Assembly: GCF_014650335.1 (NCBI RefSeq)
Contig: NZ_BMUT01000001.1
Coordinates: 1,187,291 to 1,251,290 of the forward strand
Source of the DNA: Streptomyces hiroshimensis
Lineage (GTDB): Bacteria; Actinomycetota; Actinomycetes; Streptomycetales; Streptomycetaceae
Direction of reading: 5' to 3'
DNA: 64,000 nt
Shown: piece by piece, positions 33,847 to 41,635 of the stretch
Position numbering within the stretch: the first letter of the stretch is position 1
Layout of the letters: each line of letters opens with the position of its first letter
Position numbers and translations under genes: made by a program
Notes under the pieces: model-generated
What the model was told of the DNA's origin: nothing
Seen by the model: the letters and a program-made list of their open reading frames with translations, nothing else
Database searches by the model: none

Positions 33847-35478
33847 TCAAGGCGCCGGCTTCCGGGGCGTGCCGGCGGCCTGGGTCAGCAGCCGGGCCAG
33901 ATCCCGGTGCCCGGACCGGTCGGCGTCGTCCAGGGGAGTCCCGCCCCAGCGGTCCACCGGCCGGGGGTCGACCCCCTTGGACAGGAGGTATTCCACGAGG
34001 TTCCGGTGTCCTTCGGCCGCGGCCAGGTGCAGGGCGGTGCGTCCGTCGTAGTCGGCGGCGTCGAGGGGGACGTTGCAGGCGGCCAGGCGGCGTATCTCGT
34101 TGACGTCGCCCCTGCTGGCGGCGAAGCACAGGCCCACGACGGCTTCGGTGGCGCTTTGATGGCGCTTGAGGCGGGGATCGCGTTTGCCGGTCTCGGCGCC
34201 GGTGCCCGTGAGCAGGTCGTAGGTGTGCACGTTGTAGCAGTCGACCAGACGTCGGCAGACCTCGATCCCGCGCACCGAGTTCCCGTGACCGTCCAGCCGG
34301 GGCGACCAGATGGCGACCCCCATCAGCTGGGGAACGACCAGCATCAGCGCGCCCGATACGCCGCTCTTGGCCGGCAGGCCGATGGTGAAGGCGAACTCGC
34401 CGGAGAAGTCGTACATCCCGCACGAGGACATCAGCGACAGACAGTGACGTACCGTCTGAGCGGAGAACACCGGGTCCTCCGTCAGGGGGCAGACCCCGGC
34501 GTTGGCCAGGGAGGCCGCCGCGACGGCCAGTTGCCGCGCGTCGACCTCGATGGAACAGCACTGGATGTAGAACTCCAAGGTGGCCAGCAGATCGGTGCCC
34601 GGCGGGAATGCGCCGCGTTCGCGCATCGAGTAGCCGAGGGCGAAATTGCGGTCTGCGGTGCTGCGCTCGGACAGGTAGACGGAGTTGTTGAATCCGACGC
34701 TCCGGCCGCCGGCGAGGCGCTTCCAGGTCTCGGCGACGAAGTCGAAGCGGTCCGCGGCGTCGAGGCTGCGCTGAACGAGCGCGCAGCTCATGATGGCACC
34801 GGCGTTTATCATCGGATTGTGCGGCAGCCCCGCCTTGTTGAAGGTGAGTTCGTTGAAGCCCTGGCCGCTGGGTTCCCTTCCCACATGGCGGTGGACGGTG
34901 TCGGGCCCGTGCTCCTCCAGGGTGAGGCAGTAGCCGACGGTCTTGGACACCGATTGCAGGCAGAAGTTCACGTCGGCGTCGCCGATGGAGAATCGCTGCC
35001 CGTCCACCGTGCATACCGCGATCGCGAACTGGTCCGGGTTCACCCGGGCGAGCTGGGGGATGTACGAGGCGACGGCGCCGCTCCGGTCGGCACGGACCTC
35101 TTGGTGGATGCGCCGAAGGTCGGCCACCAGAGCCGGGAAGTCGGGCACCACGAGTTCCCCGCAGGCGGCCCGTTCGATGATGCCCCGGTTGTGCCGGGTC
35201 GCGGCGGCGTACTCCTCCGTGGTCAGCAGGAGCGGCCCGGTCTCCGGCGGTGCGGGCCGGACGCGGTCCAGGTGGGCGATGGTCTCGGCGACCCTGGGGT
35301 CGTCGCGCAGGATGCCCGCCTCATGCAGCGCCTTCAGCAACCGGTCGGGAGAGAGCCGGCCCGACGAGTCCTGTGCGAAGCAGGCAAAGACATCCGCGTG
35401 CGTCTCCCCGCCCCGGTCGGCGGCGCTGGGCGCACGGGAACGGGTCGCGGTCCGCTTCCCGCTCTTCGCAGCAGGCAT
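33847..35478 (-). CDS. glsA: Glutaminase A with EF-hand-like N terminus and C-terminal ankyrin repeats
   Basis: A 543-residue glutaminase that deamidates L-glutamine to glutamate and ammonia. The beta-lactamase-like core (about 115-400) has VNFCLQSVSKTVGYC (catalytic Ser-x-x-Lys), GREPSGQGFNE, PHNPMINAGAI, GMYDFSGEFAF and GLPAKSGVSGALMLVVP. The N-terminal 110 residues form a small EF-hand-like helical domain. After about residue 430 come two to three ankyrin repeats (DGRTALHLAAAEGHRNLVE). This is the same domain order as animal GLS/GLS2, while typical bacterial GlsA is only about 310 residues. ATG with GGAGAGG upstream. Convergent with the NmrA-like gene. Confidence 0.94.
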   Translation of the reverse strand: MPAAKSGKRTATRSRAPSAADRGGETHADVFACFAQDSSGRLSPDRLLKALHEAGILRDDPRVAETIAHLDRVRPAPPETGPLLLTTEEYAAATRHNRGIIERAACGELVVPDFPALVADLRRIHQEVRADRSGAVASYIPQLARVNPDQFAIAVCTVDGQRFSIGDADVNFCLQSVSKTVGYCLTLEEHGPDTVHRHVGREPSGQGFNELTFNKAGLPHNPMINAGAIMSCALVQRSLDAADRFDFVAETWKRLAGGRSVGFNNSVYLSERSTADRNFALGYSMRERGAFPPGTDLLATLEFYIQCCSIEVDARQLAVAAASLANAGVCPLTEDPVFSAQTVRHCLSLMSSCGMYDFSGEFAFTIGLPAKSGVSGALMLVVPQLMGVAIWSPRLDGHGNSVRGIEVCRRLVDCYNVHTYDLLTGTGAETGKRDPRLKRHQSATEAVVGLCFAASRGDVNEIRRLAACNVPLDAADYDGRTALHLAAAEGHRNLVEYLLSKGVDPRPVDRWGGTPLDDADRSGHRDLARLLTQAAGTPRKPAP

Positions 35479-35812
35479 GGCACCTCTCCGGCCCCGGACA
35501 TCTCCACCGCACCGACGATTCCCAGTCGTCAGAGACGAAAACCAGCCAGTTGGCGGCCCGTGCCCCCAGGCCGGTAGTGCGGTTGCGTATACCGGTGCGT
35601 ACTTCATGCTGCGCGCCGCACACCCCGGGACGATCCGGCGGATACATAGCACCGGGAGGCGGCAGCATTCCCGGAACGCTGCTCACAACGGTCTCGACGG
35701 GCAGTGCGCCCGGAGGGGGCACCGTCTTGACGAAGTGTCCGGCGCGCTCGGTCACGAGTCCGGCCTCCTGCAGCGCGTGAGCGCCAGGCCGAGAAGGCGT
35801 CCAGCCGGTCTC
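35479..35812 (-). other. Gene-free stretch upstream of glutaminase
   Basis: About 330 bp between the glutaminase start and the decayed P450. I see no convincing reading frame or repeat; the glutaminase promoter is presumably here. Confidence 0.4.
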
Positions 35813-36535
35813 TCACCCACACCGCCGTCGTCCCCTTCGGGCAGTCAGGTTAAGGCATAGCGGAAACCGCACGGGAAGTGCCTGCAACTCCCGGAACATG
35901 GTGCCGCGCCAGCGGAGATCGTCCTCGTCGCAGGCGAGGTGGATCTCGGGGAATCGGTCGAGCAGAGCGGTGAAGGCGATGCGTCCTTCCAGGCGGGCCA
36001 GTGGTGCGCCGACGCAGTAGTGGATGCCGTGGCCGAAGGCGAGGTGGCCGGTGGGTGTGCGGGTGATGTCGAGGCGGGTGGCGTCGGGGAAGTGGCCGTC
36101 GTCGTCGCCGGCATGGACCAGGTCGGTGAGGAGGTCTGCGGCGGGTGTGCGGCGCTTGGCGTCGACGAGCTCGCGGAGGTAGCCGAGGAGGCTGGGGGCT
36201 GCGGTCATCATGCGTGCCGGGTCGTCGGACATCCGGGCCTGGACCCAGCCGTGGAAGTGGTCGCGATCGGGAACGGGGACGCCCAGCAGTTCGCACAGTT
36301 CGCACAGTTCGCACAGTACGGACATGGGCAGGGGGTAGGCGAAGTCGCGCATGAGATCCGCGGGCTGCTGCCGGGCCATGGCGTCCAGCATCTCGTGGGT
36401 GATCGCTTCGATCCTGGGCCGGAGGCGCTCGACGGCGCGGGCGGTGAAGACCTTGTTCACGAGGCTGCGGAGGCGGGTGTGGTCGGGCGGGTCGGAATTG
36501 AGCATGTGGGAAACCAGTTCCATGGCGAATGCCAT
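35813..36535 (-). pseudogene. Cytochrome P450 remnant lacking N terminus and I-to-K helices
   Basis: The frame begins inside a bacterial P450 (HMLNSDPPDHTRLRSLV, the C-helix region) and runs through FTARAVERLRPRIEAI. At LVHAGDDDG it jumps directly to HFPDATRLDITRTP and the heme-thiolate loop LAFGHGIHYCVGAPLARLEG. About 80 N-terminal residues and about 100 residues carrying the oxygen-binding I helix and the ExxR K helix are absent. The join is in frame. Within the gene a 9-bp unit (CGCACAGTT on the plus strand, 36296-36318) repeats about three times, giving CELCELCEL. Such a protein cannot fold as a P450. It may be a fossil of the adjacent biosynthetic locus. Confidence 0.8.
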
Positions 36536-36751
36536 GAGGCCGGCCTTCCCCGTAGGTTGATTCGTCGATGCGCATCAGCTCTGCGCCATCACATTCGGCC
36601 GCCATGATTCGCGCCTCCGAGGCATACGGGTCGGGTAGGTCCGCGCACGGTGACGGACGCGGCACCACCGGTCTGAAGCGGTCAGGGCGCAAGCATCCCC
36701 GAATACCGGATGACGGGAAATCAAACAGCTCATGGCCACATACACCCAGTG

Positions 36752-36769
36752 TCAGAACAGGAATTCTGA
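36752..36769. promoter_or_regulatory. Inverted repeat upstream of the KASIII operon promoter
   Basis: TCAGAA-CAGGAA-TTCTGA, exact 6-bp arms with a 6-bp spacer, 73 bp upstream of the -35. The 388-bp stretch 36536-36923 otherwise holds only the promoter described separately; an activator or repressor site is plausible. Confidence 0.3.
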
Positions 36770-36841
36770 TGCCCACTCGTTCGATGGTCGCACTTTCGTT
36801 GCACGGTAAACGCGATCCGCCCGAGGGAATCTCCGACTCCT

Positions 36842-36871
36842 TTGACGGGCGCTTAATGCGTGAAATACAGT
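36842..36871 (+). promoter_or_regulatory. Candidate housekeeping promoter of the KASIII-ACP operon
   Basis: TTGACG, 18-nt spacer, TACAGT: a close match to the HrdB (sigma-70) consensus in an AT-richer patch. The predicted start near 36878 gives a 45-nt leader ending with a GGGGGG ribosome site before ATG 36924. Confidence 0.52.
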
Positions 36872-36923
36872 GACGCTCGATTGACGCACGATCGCAGGCT
36901 TGCTGTCGATCCGGGGGGTTCGT

Positions 36924-37937
36924 ATGGCCAGTTCCGCTTCCGTAGTGGCCGGTGTCGGTTCTCACCTCCCTCCGCGCGAGATCCGTAACGACGACCCGGC
37001 GCTTGCGAGCCTCGGTTCGAGTGACGAGTGGATCCGCAGCAGGACGGGGATCGAGTGCAGACGATGGGTGGAGCCGGGGACCGGCACCGGAGACCTCGCG
37101 GTCGAAGCGGGCCGTGCGGCCTTGCGGAGTGCCGGCGATCCGGTCGTGGATCTCGTCGTACTGACGACCACGACGCCTGACCACCACTCACCGGCGACGG
37201 CTCCATGGGTTGCCGCCCAGCTGGGGCTGGGCACCTTGCCGGCGTTCGACGTCGCAGCCGCCTGTTCGGGGTTCACCTACGGGCTGGCCGTGGGCGACGC
37301 GTGGATCCGGTCGGGGTCGGCGGAGTGTGTCCTGATCCTGGCCGCGGAGACGCTGTCGACGATCACCGATCCTTCGGACCGCGGCACCGCGGTGGTCTTC
37401 GCCGACGGGGCCGGGGCCGTGGTGCTGCGCAGCGGCGAGCCCGACGAGCCCGGCGCCGTCCGGGCGATCTGCCTGGGCAGCGACGGCACCCAGAAGGACC
37501 TTGCCGTGGTCGAAGCCGGCGGCTCCCGCCGGCCCGACCCCGGCGGCGCCGCGTCGGGGGCGGAGCGCTGTCTGCGGATGCAGGGCCCGCAGATGTTCGC
37601 CCACGCGGTGCGCCGGATGACCGAGGTGTCCCGGGAATTGCTGGAGAGAGCGGGATGGCCGGTGGATTCCATCGGCGCATTCATCGGCCACCAGGCCAAC
37701 CAGCGGATCCTGGACAAGGTGGCCGACTTGGTGGGCGTGCCCGATGCCAGCCGCTTCGGGAACATTCACCGGGTCGGAAATACCTCTTCGGCATCGATTC
37801 CTCTGGTCATGGACGACTTGGTCGAGGCCCGGGCCGTCGCCCCCGGTACGCGGACGCTGCTGACCGCGTTCGGAGGCGGCGCCGTGTGGGGGGCGGTCGC
37901 GTTGTCCTGGCCCGATCTCAAACCCGCACGACGGTAG
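36924..37937 (+). CDS. KASIII (FabH-like) 3-oxoacyl-ACP synthase III family protein, copy 1
   Basis: A 337-residue thiolase-fold enzyme. The catalytic triad of decarboxylating KASIII is complete: C114 in AAACSGFTYGL, H256 in GHQANQR, N286 in VGNTSSASIP. ATTTPDHHSP and GDGTQKDL-like loops match the FabH/CerJ/DpsC group from natural-product clusters rather than housekeeping FabH. It would load an acyl group on Cys and condense it with malonyl-ACP, or transfer it to another acceptor. It is the first gene of a co-oriented run and is followed after 10 bp by an ACP gene, probably its dedicated partner. It shares length and active-site positions with the second copy at 39239. Confidence 0.9.
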   Translation: MASSASVVAGVGSHLPPREIRNDDPALASLGSSDEWIRSRTGIECRRWVEPGTGTGDLAVEAGRAALRSAGDPVVDLVVLTTTTPDHHSPATAPWVAAQLGLGTLPAFDVAAACSGFTYGLAVGDAWIRSGSAECVLILAAETLSTITDPSDRGTAVVFADGAGAVVLRSGEPDEPGAVRAICLGSDGTQKDLAVVEAGGSRRPDPGGAASGAERCLRMQGPQMFAHAVRRMTEVSRELLERAGWPVDSIGAFIGHQANQRILDKVADLVGVPDASRFGNIHRVGNTSSASIPLVMDDLVEARAVAPGTRTLLTAFGGGAVWGAVALSWPDLKPARR

Positions 37938-37947
37938 GGAGTTTTTC

Positions 37948-38232
37948 ATGGGGGAGCCGGTCCAGCGGCCGTTCGACTTCATTCGCGACTACCTGGTCAC
38001 CACCTACGACCTGAATCCCGGGGAACTGGACGGCGGCCGTTCGTTCGACAGCCTTGAGCTGGACTCCATCGCGCAGGTGGAAATGTTCGTGACCGTTTCC
38101 GACCACTACAGGATCCAGCTGAACGACTCGATGGCCTCCGGGAACACCACCCTCCAGGAGACGGCCGATCTCGTACAGCAGGCCCTGGACGCGGCCGGCG
38201 GCCGGCAGCAGGACGCGTCCGCGATCGGCTGA
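37948..38232 (+). CDS. Acyl carrier protein, copy 1
   Basis: A 94-residue four-helix carrier protein. The phosphopantetheine attachment serine is S40 in LELDSIAQVE, preceded by FDSL as in type II ACPs. The helix II/III region (FVTVSDHYRIQL) is ACP-like but less acidic than primary-metabolism AcpP. The C-terminal QQDASAIG tail is extra. ATG has AGGGAG 6 nt upstream. Its position directly after the KASIII gene and before a hydrolase gene implies it holds the substrate or product of that enzyme. Confidence 0.88.
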   Translation: MGEPVQRPFDFIRDYLVTTYDLNPGELDGGRSFDSLELDSIAQVEMFVTVSDHYRIQLNDSMASGNTTLQETADLVQQALDAAGGRQQDASAIG

Positions 38233-38277
38233 CTCCGAACGACCCGAAGCACCTGCCCGACCCTGCGATGGAGAGCT

Positions 38278-39153
38278 GTGACCGAGGCGATCACCCACAC
38301 CCTGCAATTGGACGGACTGTCGTTTTCCTACCAGGTGGTGAACAGTGACGCCCCCGTCATCGAGCCCGTGCTCGTCCTCGGAGGCGTTCTGCAAGGCATG
38401 CACGGCTGGTCCATCATGGAGCGCCACGTGCTGCCCTACGCCGGCCTGATCTCGGTGGACCTCCCCGGCGCCGGCGAATCCACCCCGCTGCGGCCCGAGC
38501 AGGACATGGAGACCATGTGCCGGGCCACCGAGATCATCATCGACGACCTGGGCCTGGAGCGCGTCAACTTCCTCGGCTACTCCTTCGGATCGGCGGTCGC
38601 CTTCCGGTGCGCGCAAAGACGCCCGGACCGGTACGCCAAGCTGGCCTTGGGCGGCGTGCCCGTTCGCATCAGCGACAAACTCATCGACCTGTGGATGCGC
38701 GGCGCCCAGCGGATGCTGTCCGGGGATGCGAACGGGTTCGTCGACGTCCTGGCGGAGATGTTCCTGTGCTCCGACACCGGGGCGACCGTCAGAAACCGGG
38801 ATGTGGTGCGTCAGCTGGTCAAGCGGATGACCCTGCGGGCCGTCACCAACAGCGCGCACGGGTTCCGGACGATGGAGCGTTCGGTCCTGGAGAACCTGGA
38901 TCCCCAGGGCGGGCTGAAGGGTGTTCCCACGCTGGTGTTCTGCGGCGAGCACGACACCATCAGCTCCCTGCAGGAGCAGAGGGAGTTCGCAGCCACGATC
39001 GGGGACTGCACGTTCGCGTCGATCGGTGAAGCCGATCACTGGGTGTTCCTGCAGCGCCGCTACGAAGCGAGTGACCTGGTGATGCGGTTCTTCACCGGCC
39101 GGTCGCTCACCGGTCTCGACTACCTGATCGAACCGGCCGTGGCCGTCGGGTGA
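38278..39153 (+). CDS. Alpha/beta hydrolase (thioesterase/acyltransferase-like), copy 1
   Basis: A 291-residue alpha/beta-hydrolase-fold protein. It has the nucleophile elbow NFLGYSFGSAVAF (S102), an acid in VFCGEHDTISSL, and the His in IGEADHWVFLQ, so the triad looks complete. The segment VLGGVLQGMHGWSIMERHVL replaces the usual HG oxyanion motif, a feature shared with copy 2. It may release or transfer the acyl group from the upstream ACP. GTG start after ATGGAG. Followed by three 25-bp tandem repeats before the next KASIII gene. Confidence 0.86.
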   Translation: MTEAITHTLQLDGLSFSYQVVNSDAPVIEPVLVLGGVLQGMHGWSIMERHVLPYAGLISVDLPGAGESTPLRPEQDMETMCRATEIIIDDLGLERVNFLGYSFGSAVAFRCAQRRPDRYAKLALGGVPVRISDKLIDLWMRGAQRMLSGDANGFVDVLAEMFLCSDTGATVRNRDVVRQLVKRMTLRAVTNSAHGFRTMERSVLENLDPQGGLKGVPTLVFCGEHDTISSLQEQREFAATIGDCTFASIGEADHWVFLQRRYEASDLVMRFFTGRSLTGLDYLIEPAVAVG

Positions 39154-39160
39154 CGACCAC

Positions 39161-39235
39161 CCACCATCCCGTCCCGACGGAAAGCCCACCGCCCTGCCCC
39201 GGCGGAAAGCCCACCACCCCGCCCCAACGGAAGGA
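39161..39235 (+). repeat. Three tandem 25-bp imperfect repeats between the two modules
   Basis: Units start at 39161, 39186 and 39211, each beginning CCACC and ending near CGGAAAG or CGGAAGG. The last unit supplies the GGAAGGA ribosome-binding site of the second KASIII gene, so the repeat unit is a duplicated translation-initiation segment. Confidence 0.7.
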
Positions 39236-39238
39236 ACC

Positions 39239-40252
39239 GTGGCAGAAGAGCAGAAGACGAACACCGTGCTGGCGGGGCTGGGGTGCTGGCTGCCGCCGAC
39301 CGTGGTCACCAATGCAGATCTCATGAGCCCCGTGATGGCCGACTTCGTACGGCGGCGGATCGGCATCGCCCGTCGGCACCGCGTCAGTGACGGCGAGGCC
39401 ACCGTTCACCTGGCCACGGAAGCAGGCGCCCGTGCCCTGGCCTCGGCCGGCGCGTCGCGCGTCGACGCGCTCGTCCTGGCCACCACGACCCCGGACCGGC
39501 TCTGCCCCGCCGGGGGGCCCGAAGTCGCCAGCCGCCTGGGAATGACCGGCGTCCCCGCCTTCGACCTGAACGCCGGCTGCTCGGGGTTCCTCTACGGCTG
39601 CGAGCTCGCCCGCGGGCTGATCGCCGCCGCCACTGCGGGAACGGTTCTGGTGATCGGCGCCGAGAGCTCCTCCACCATGATCAATCCCCGGGACTCCAGC
39701 ACCGCCCCGATCTTCGGCGACGGCGCAGGCGCAGCCGTGCTACGGCGAGCCGAAACAGGTGAGTTCCCCACCTTCGGCCCGTCGGTATGGGGCAGTGACG
39801 GCACCCTCGCCGACGCCATCGCCATCCCCGCCGGCGGCTCCCGGCGGCGCACGCCCGCACCGGACCTCGGCGGCGCCGATGCCTACCTGCACCTGCGCGG
39901 CGCCGAAGTCGTGCGCAACGCCGTCAAGCGCATGAGCGCCGCCGCGATCGCCGCCGCCGAGGCCGCGCGCTGGAGTCTGGAGGACGTCGACGTGCTCGTC
40001 GCGCACCAGGCGAACGCGGCGATCACGCAGGCCGTGGCCGCGACCCTGTCCTTCCCGACCGCCCGCATGCCGACCAACATCGAGCACGTCGGCAACACGG
40101 CCGCGGCGTCCGTTCCGATCCTGCTCGCACACGCCGCCTCCGACGGCGCGATCAAACCCGATCAGCGGGTGCTGATGGTGGCCTTCGGCAGCGGCCTGTC
40201 ATGGGCTGCCACCACCGCCACGTGGCCGCACGCCCTCACTCCCCACCTGTGA
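39239..40252 (+). CDS. KASIII (FabH-like) 3-oxoacyl-ACP synthase III family protein, copy 2
   Basis: A 337-residue paralogue of the protein encoded at 36924, with catalytic residues at identical positions: C114 in NAGCSGFLYGC, H256 in VAHQANAA, N286 in VGNTAAASVP. The surrounding sequence has diverged considerably (the first 45 residues and the 190-230 loop), so the two likely use different acyl chains or partners. GTG start with GGAAGGA from the tandem repeat upstream. Followed by its own ACP and hydrolase genes in the same order as copy 1. Role, as for copy 1: acyl loading and condensation or transfer. Confidence 0.9.
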   Translation: MAEEQKTNTVLAGLGCWLPPTVVTNADLMSPVMADFVRRRIGIARRHRVSDGEATVHLATEAGARALASAGASRVDALVLATTTPDRLCPAGGPEVASRLGMTGVPAFDLNAGCSGFLYGCELARGLIAAATAGTVLVIGAESSSTMINPRDSSTAPIFGDGAGAAVLRRAETGEFPTFGPSVWGSDGTLADAIAIPAGGSRRRTPAPDLGGADAYLHLRGAEVVRNAVKRMSAAAIAAAEAARWSLEDVDVLVAHQANAAITQAVAATLSFPTARMPTNIEHVGNTAAASVPILLAHAASDGAIKPDQRVLMVAFGSGLSWAATTATWPHALTPHL

Positions 40253-40301
40253 CTCACGGCCTCTTCCCCCACGCGTGACTCACGGCATCATCCCCCAGCT
40301 G
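40247..40301 (+). repeat. Two imperfect 26-bp direct repeats before the second ACP gene
   Basis: Two head-to-tail units containing TGACTCACGGC followed by TCCCCCA, straddling the stop of KASIII copy 2 and extending into the gap. Similar in nature to the repeats at 39161 and 41525. Confidence 0.5.
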
Positions 40302-40349
40302 TCAGACACGGTCCGCAGCCCCACCCGTCACTTCCGGAAGGCCAGGCGC

Positions 40350-40595
40350 ATGGACGACAACATGCAGGAGACGGTCATCGGCATTCTGACGCAAAAGGCC
40401 GGACTGCCACCCGGTCCGGTCACCCCGGAGGCCACACTGACGGAAGCCGGCGTGGATTCCATGGCCGTCGCCGTACTCGCCATGGTCATCGAGGACGAGT
40501 ACGGACTGGTGATCACCGAAGCCGATCTGTCGGCGAACTCCACCGTCGCCGACCTCGCCGCACTCATCGGAAGGCACCTGGCGGCGAAGGCGTGA
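40350..40595 (+). CDS. Acyl carrier protein, copy 2
   Basis: An 81-residue carrier protein with phosphopantetheine serine S37 in GVDSMAVAVL. It ends in a typical helix IV (VADLAALIGRHLAAK). ATG at 40350 is chosen: it follows GGAAGG and gives the canonical ACP length, whereas the longer open frame to 40275 adds a 25-residue non-ACP extension that reads through repeats. Its stop overlaps the GTG of the hydrolase gene (GTGA), so those two proteins are translationally coupled. Functional partner of KASIII copy 2 by position. Confidence 0.87.
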   Translation: MDDNMQETVIGILTQKAGLPPGPVTPEATLTEAGVDSMAVAVLAMVIEDEYGLVITEADLSANSTVADLAALIGRHLAAKA

Positions 40596-41530
40596 GCCGG
40601 CCGGGCTCCCCGCCTCTCTCCGCCCGGGCCGGCGCGCGCGACCACCGTGTCACCTGGAGGGCCGCGGACTACCCGTGCAGGATCGTTGTCCCGCACGGCC
40701 CGGCCGGCGCCGAACCGCTTCTCGTTCTCAGCGGCGGCCTGCAGACCAGGCACTCGTGGGCACGCTTCGAGCGCCACGTGGCCTCCCGGCTCCCCCTCGT
40801 CATCCCCGACCTTCCACCCGCCCGCACACCCGGGCGGGCAGCGCAGAGCCTGAGCTGGGACGACCTCACCGACGCCGCCCTGCACGCCGTGGACCAGCTG
40901 CACATCCGCCGCTTCGCCGTACTCGGCGTCTCCTCCGGCTACCCCATCGGATACCGGCTCGCCCAGCGCCACCCCGATCGCGTCACGCGGCTGATGCTCT
41001 TCGGCGCTTCGCCGCGGCCCGCCCCTCGACTGGCGGAACTGATCGGCAAAGGCCTGCACCGGGAGGCCGACGCCCGGAGCCCGCACTCCGCCGAAGACCC
41101 GTCCGACCGACTGCGAGCCGCCCGCGAGCTGGTCGGCGTCCTGACCAACACCGAGGCGGCAGAACGGCACCTGCTGATCAAAGCCGCAGGGCGCGTCGTG
41201 CTCGACCAGCTCGCCGCGTCCGCCGGCGACCCCCTCATCCGCTACGTCCACGACCGCGGGTTCCTTCTGCTGCGCGATCCGCTGCCTCCGGGGGGCGTGC
41301 GCGGCGTTCCCTCGCTCGTCGCAGTGGGCGAGTTCGACACCGCCACCACCGTCGCCGACAACCGGGCCGTCGCGGCCACCATCAGCGGCGCGACCTTCAT
41401 CGTCATGCAGAACGCCGACCACCTGCTGCACATGGAGCGCGACGCCGACTTCGCCACGCTCATCACCCTCTTCCTCGACGGCAGGCCACTGGGCGCCCTG
41501 CAGCACTGCACGATCGAGACTTTGCCGTGA
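40592..41530 (+). CDS. Alpha/beta hydrolase (thioesterase/acyltransferase-like), copy 2
   Basis: A 312-residue paralogue of the hydrolase at 38278. It has the elbow AVLGVSSGYPIGYRLA (S114), an acid in VGEFDTATTV and a His in MQNADHLLHM. It shares the unusual LVLSGGLQTRHSWARFERHV segment in place of the common oxyanion motif. The start overlaps the ACP stop by 4 bp. The stop lies in the first unit of a 7-bp tandem repeat, so changes in repeat number would not alter the protein. Confidence 0.82.
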   Translation: MSRPGSPPLSARAGARDHRVTWRAADYPCRIVVPHGPAGAEPLLVLSGGLQTRHSWARFERHVASRLPLVIPDLPPARTPGRAAQSLSWDDLTDAALHAVDQLHIRRFAVLGVSSGYPIGYRLAQRHPDRVTRLMLFGASPRPAPRLAELIGKGLHREADARSPHSAEDPSDRLRAARELVGVLTNTEAAERHLLIKAAGRVVLDQLAASAGDPLIRYVHDRGFLLLRDPLPPGGVRGVPSLVAVGEFDTATTVADNRAVAATISGATFIVMQNADHLLHMERDADFATLITLFLDGRPLGALQHCTIETLP

Positions 41531-41585
41531 GCCGTGAGCCGTGAGCCGTGAGCCGTGAGCCGTGAGCCGTGAGCCGTGAGCCGTG
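41525..41585 (+). repeat. Heptanucleotide tandem repeat (CCGTGAG x 8 plus a partial)
   Basis: Eight perfect 7-bp units and a ninth partial one. The first contains the stop codon of the upstream hydrolase gene; the array ends about 50 bp before the glycosyltransferase start. Because 7 is not a multiple of 3, every unit presents an overlapping GTG/TGA in a shifting frame. The array is a candidate for slipped-strand length variation affecting spacing or coupling between the two genes. Confidence 0.9.
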
Positions 41586-41635
41586 GACCCTGAGCACTCC
41601 GCCGCACCCGCCCCCTCCCTCAGGAGCCTGCAGCC

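Noticed and set aside
36924..40252. Housekeeping fatty-acid synthesis cluster (fabD-fabH-acpP-fabF)
   Set aside because: No malonyltransferase or KASII gene is present and the KASIII/ACP genes are duplicated with hydrolases, so it is not the primary FAS locus.
41525..41585. CRISPR-like array
   Set aside because: Units are 7 bp with no spacers and no cas genes are nearby.
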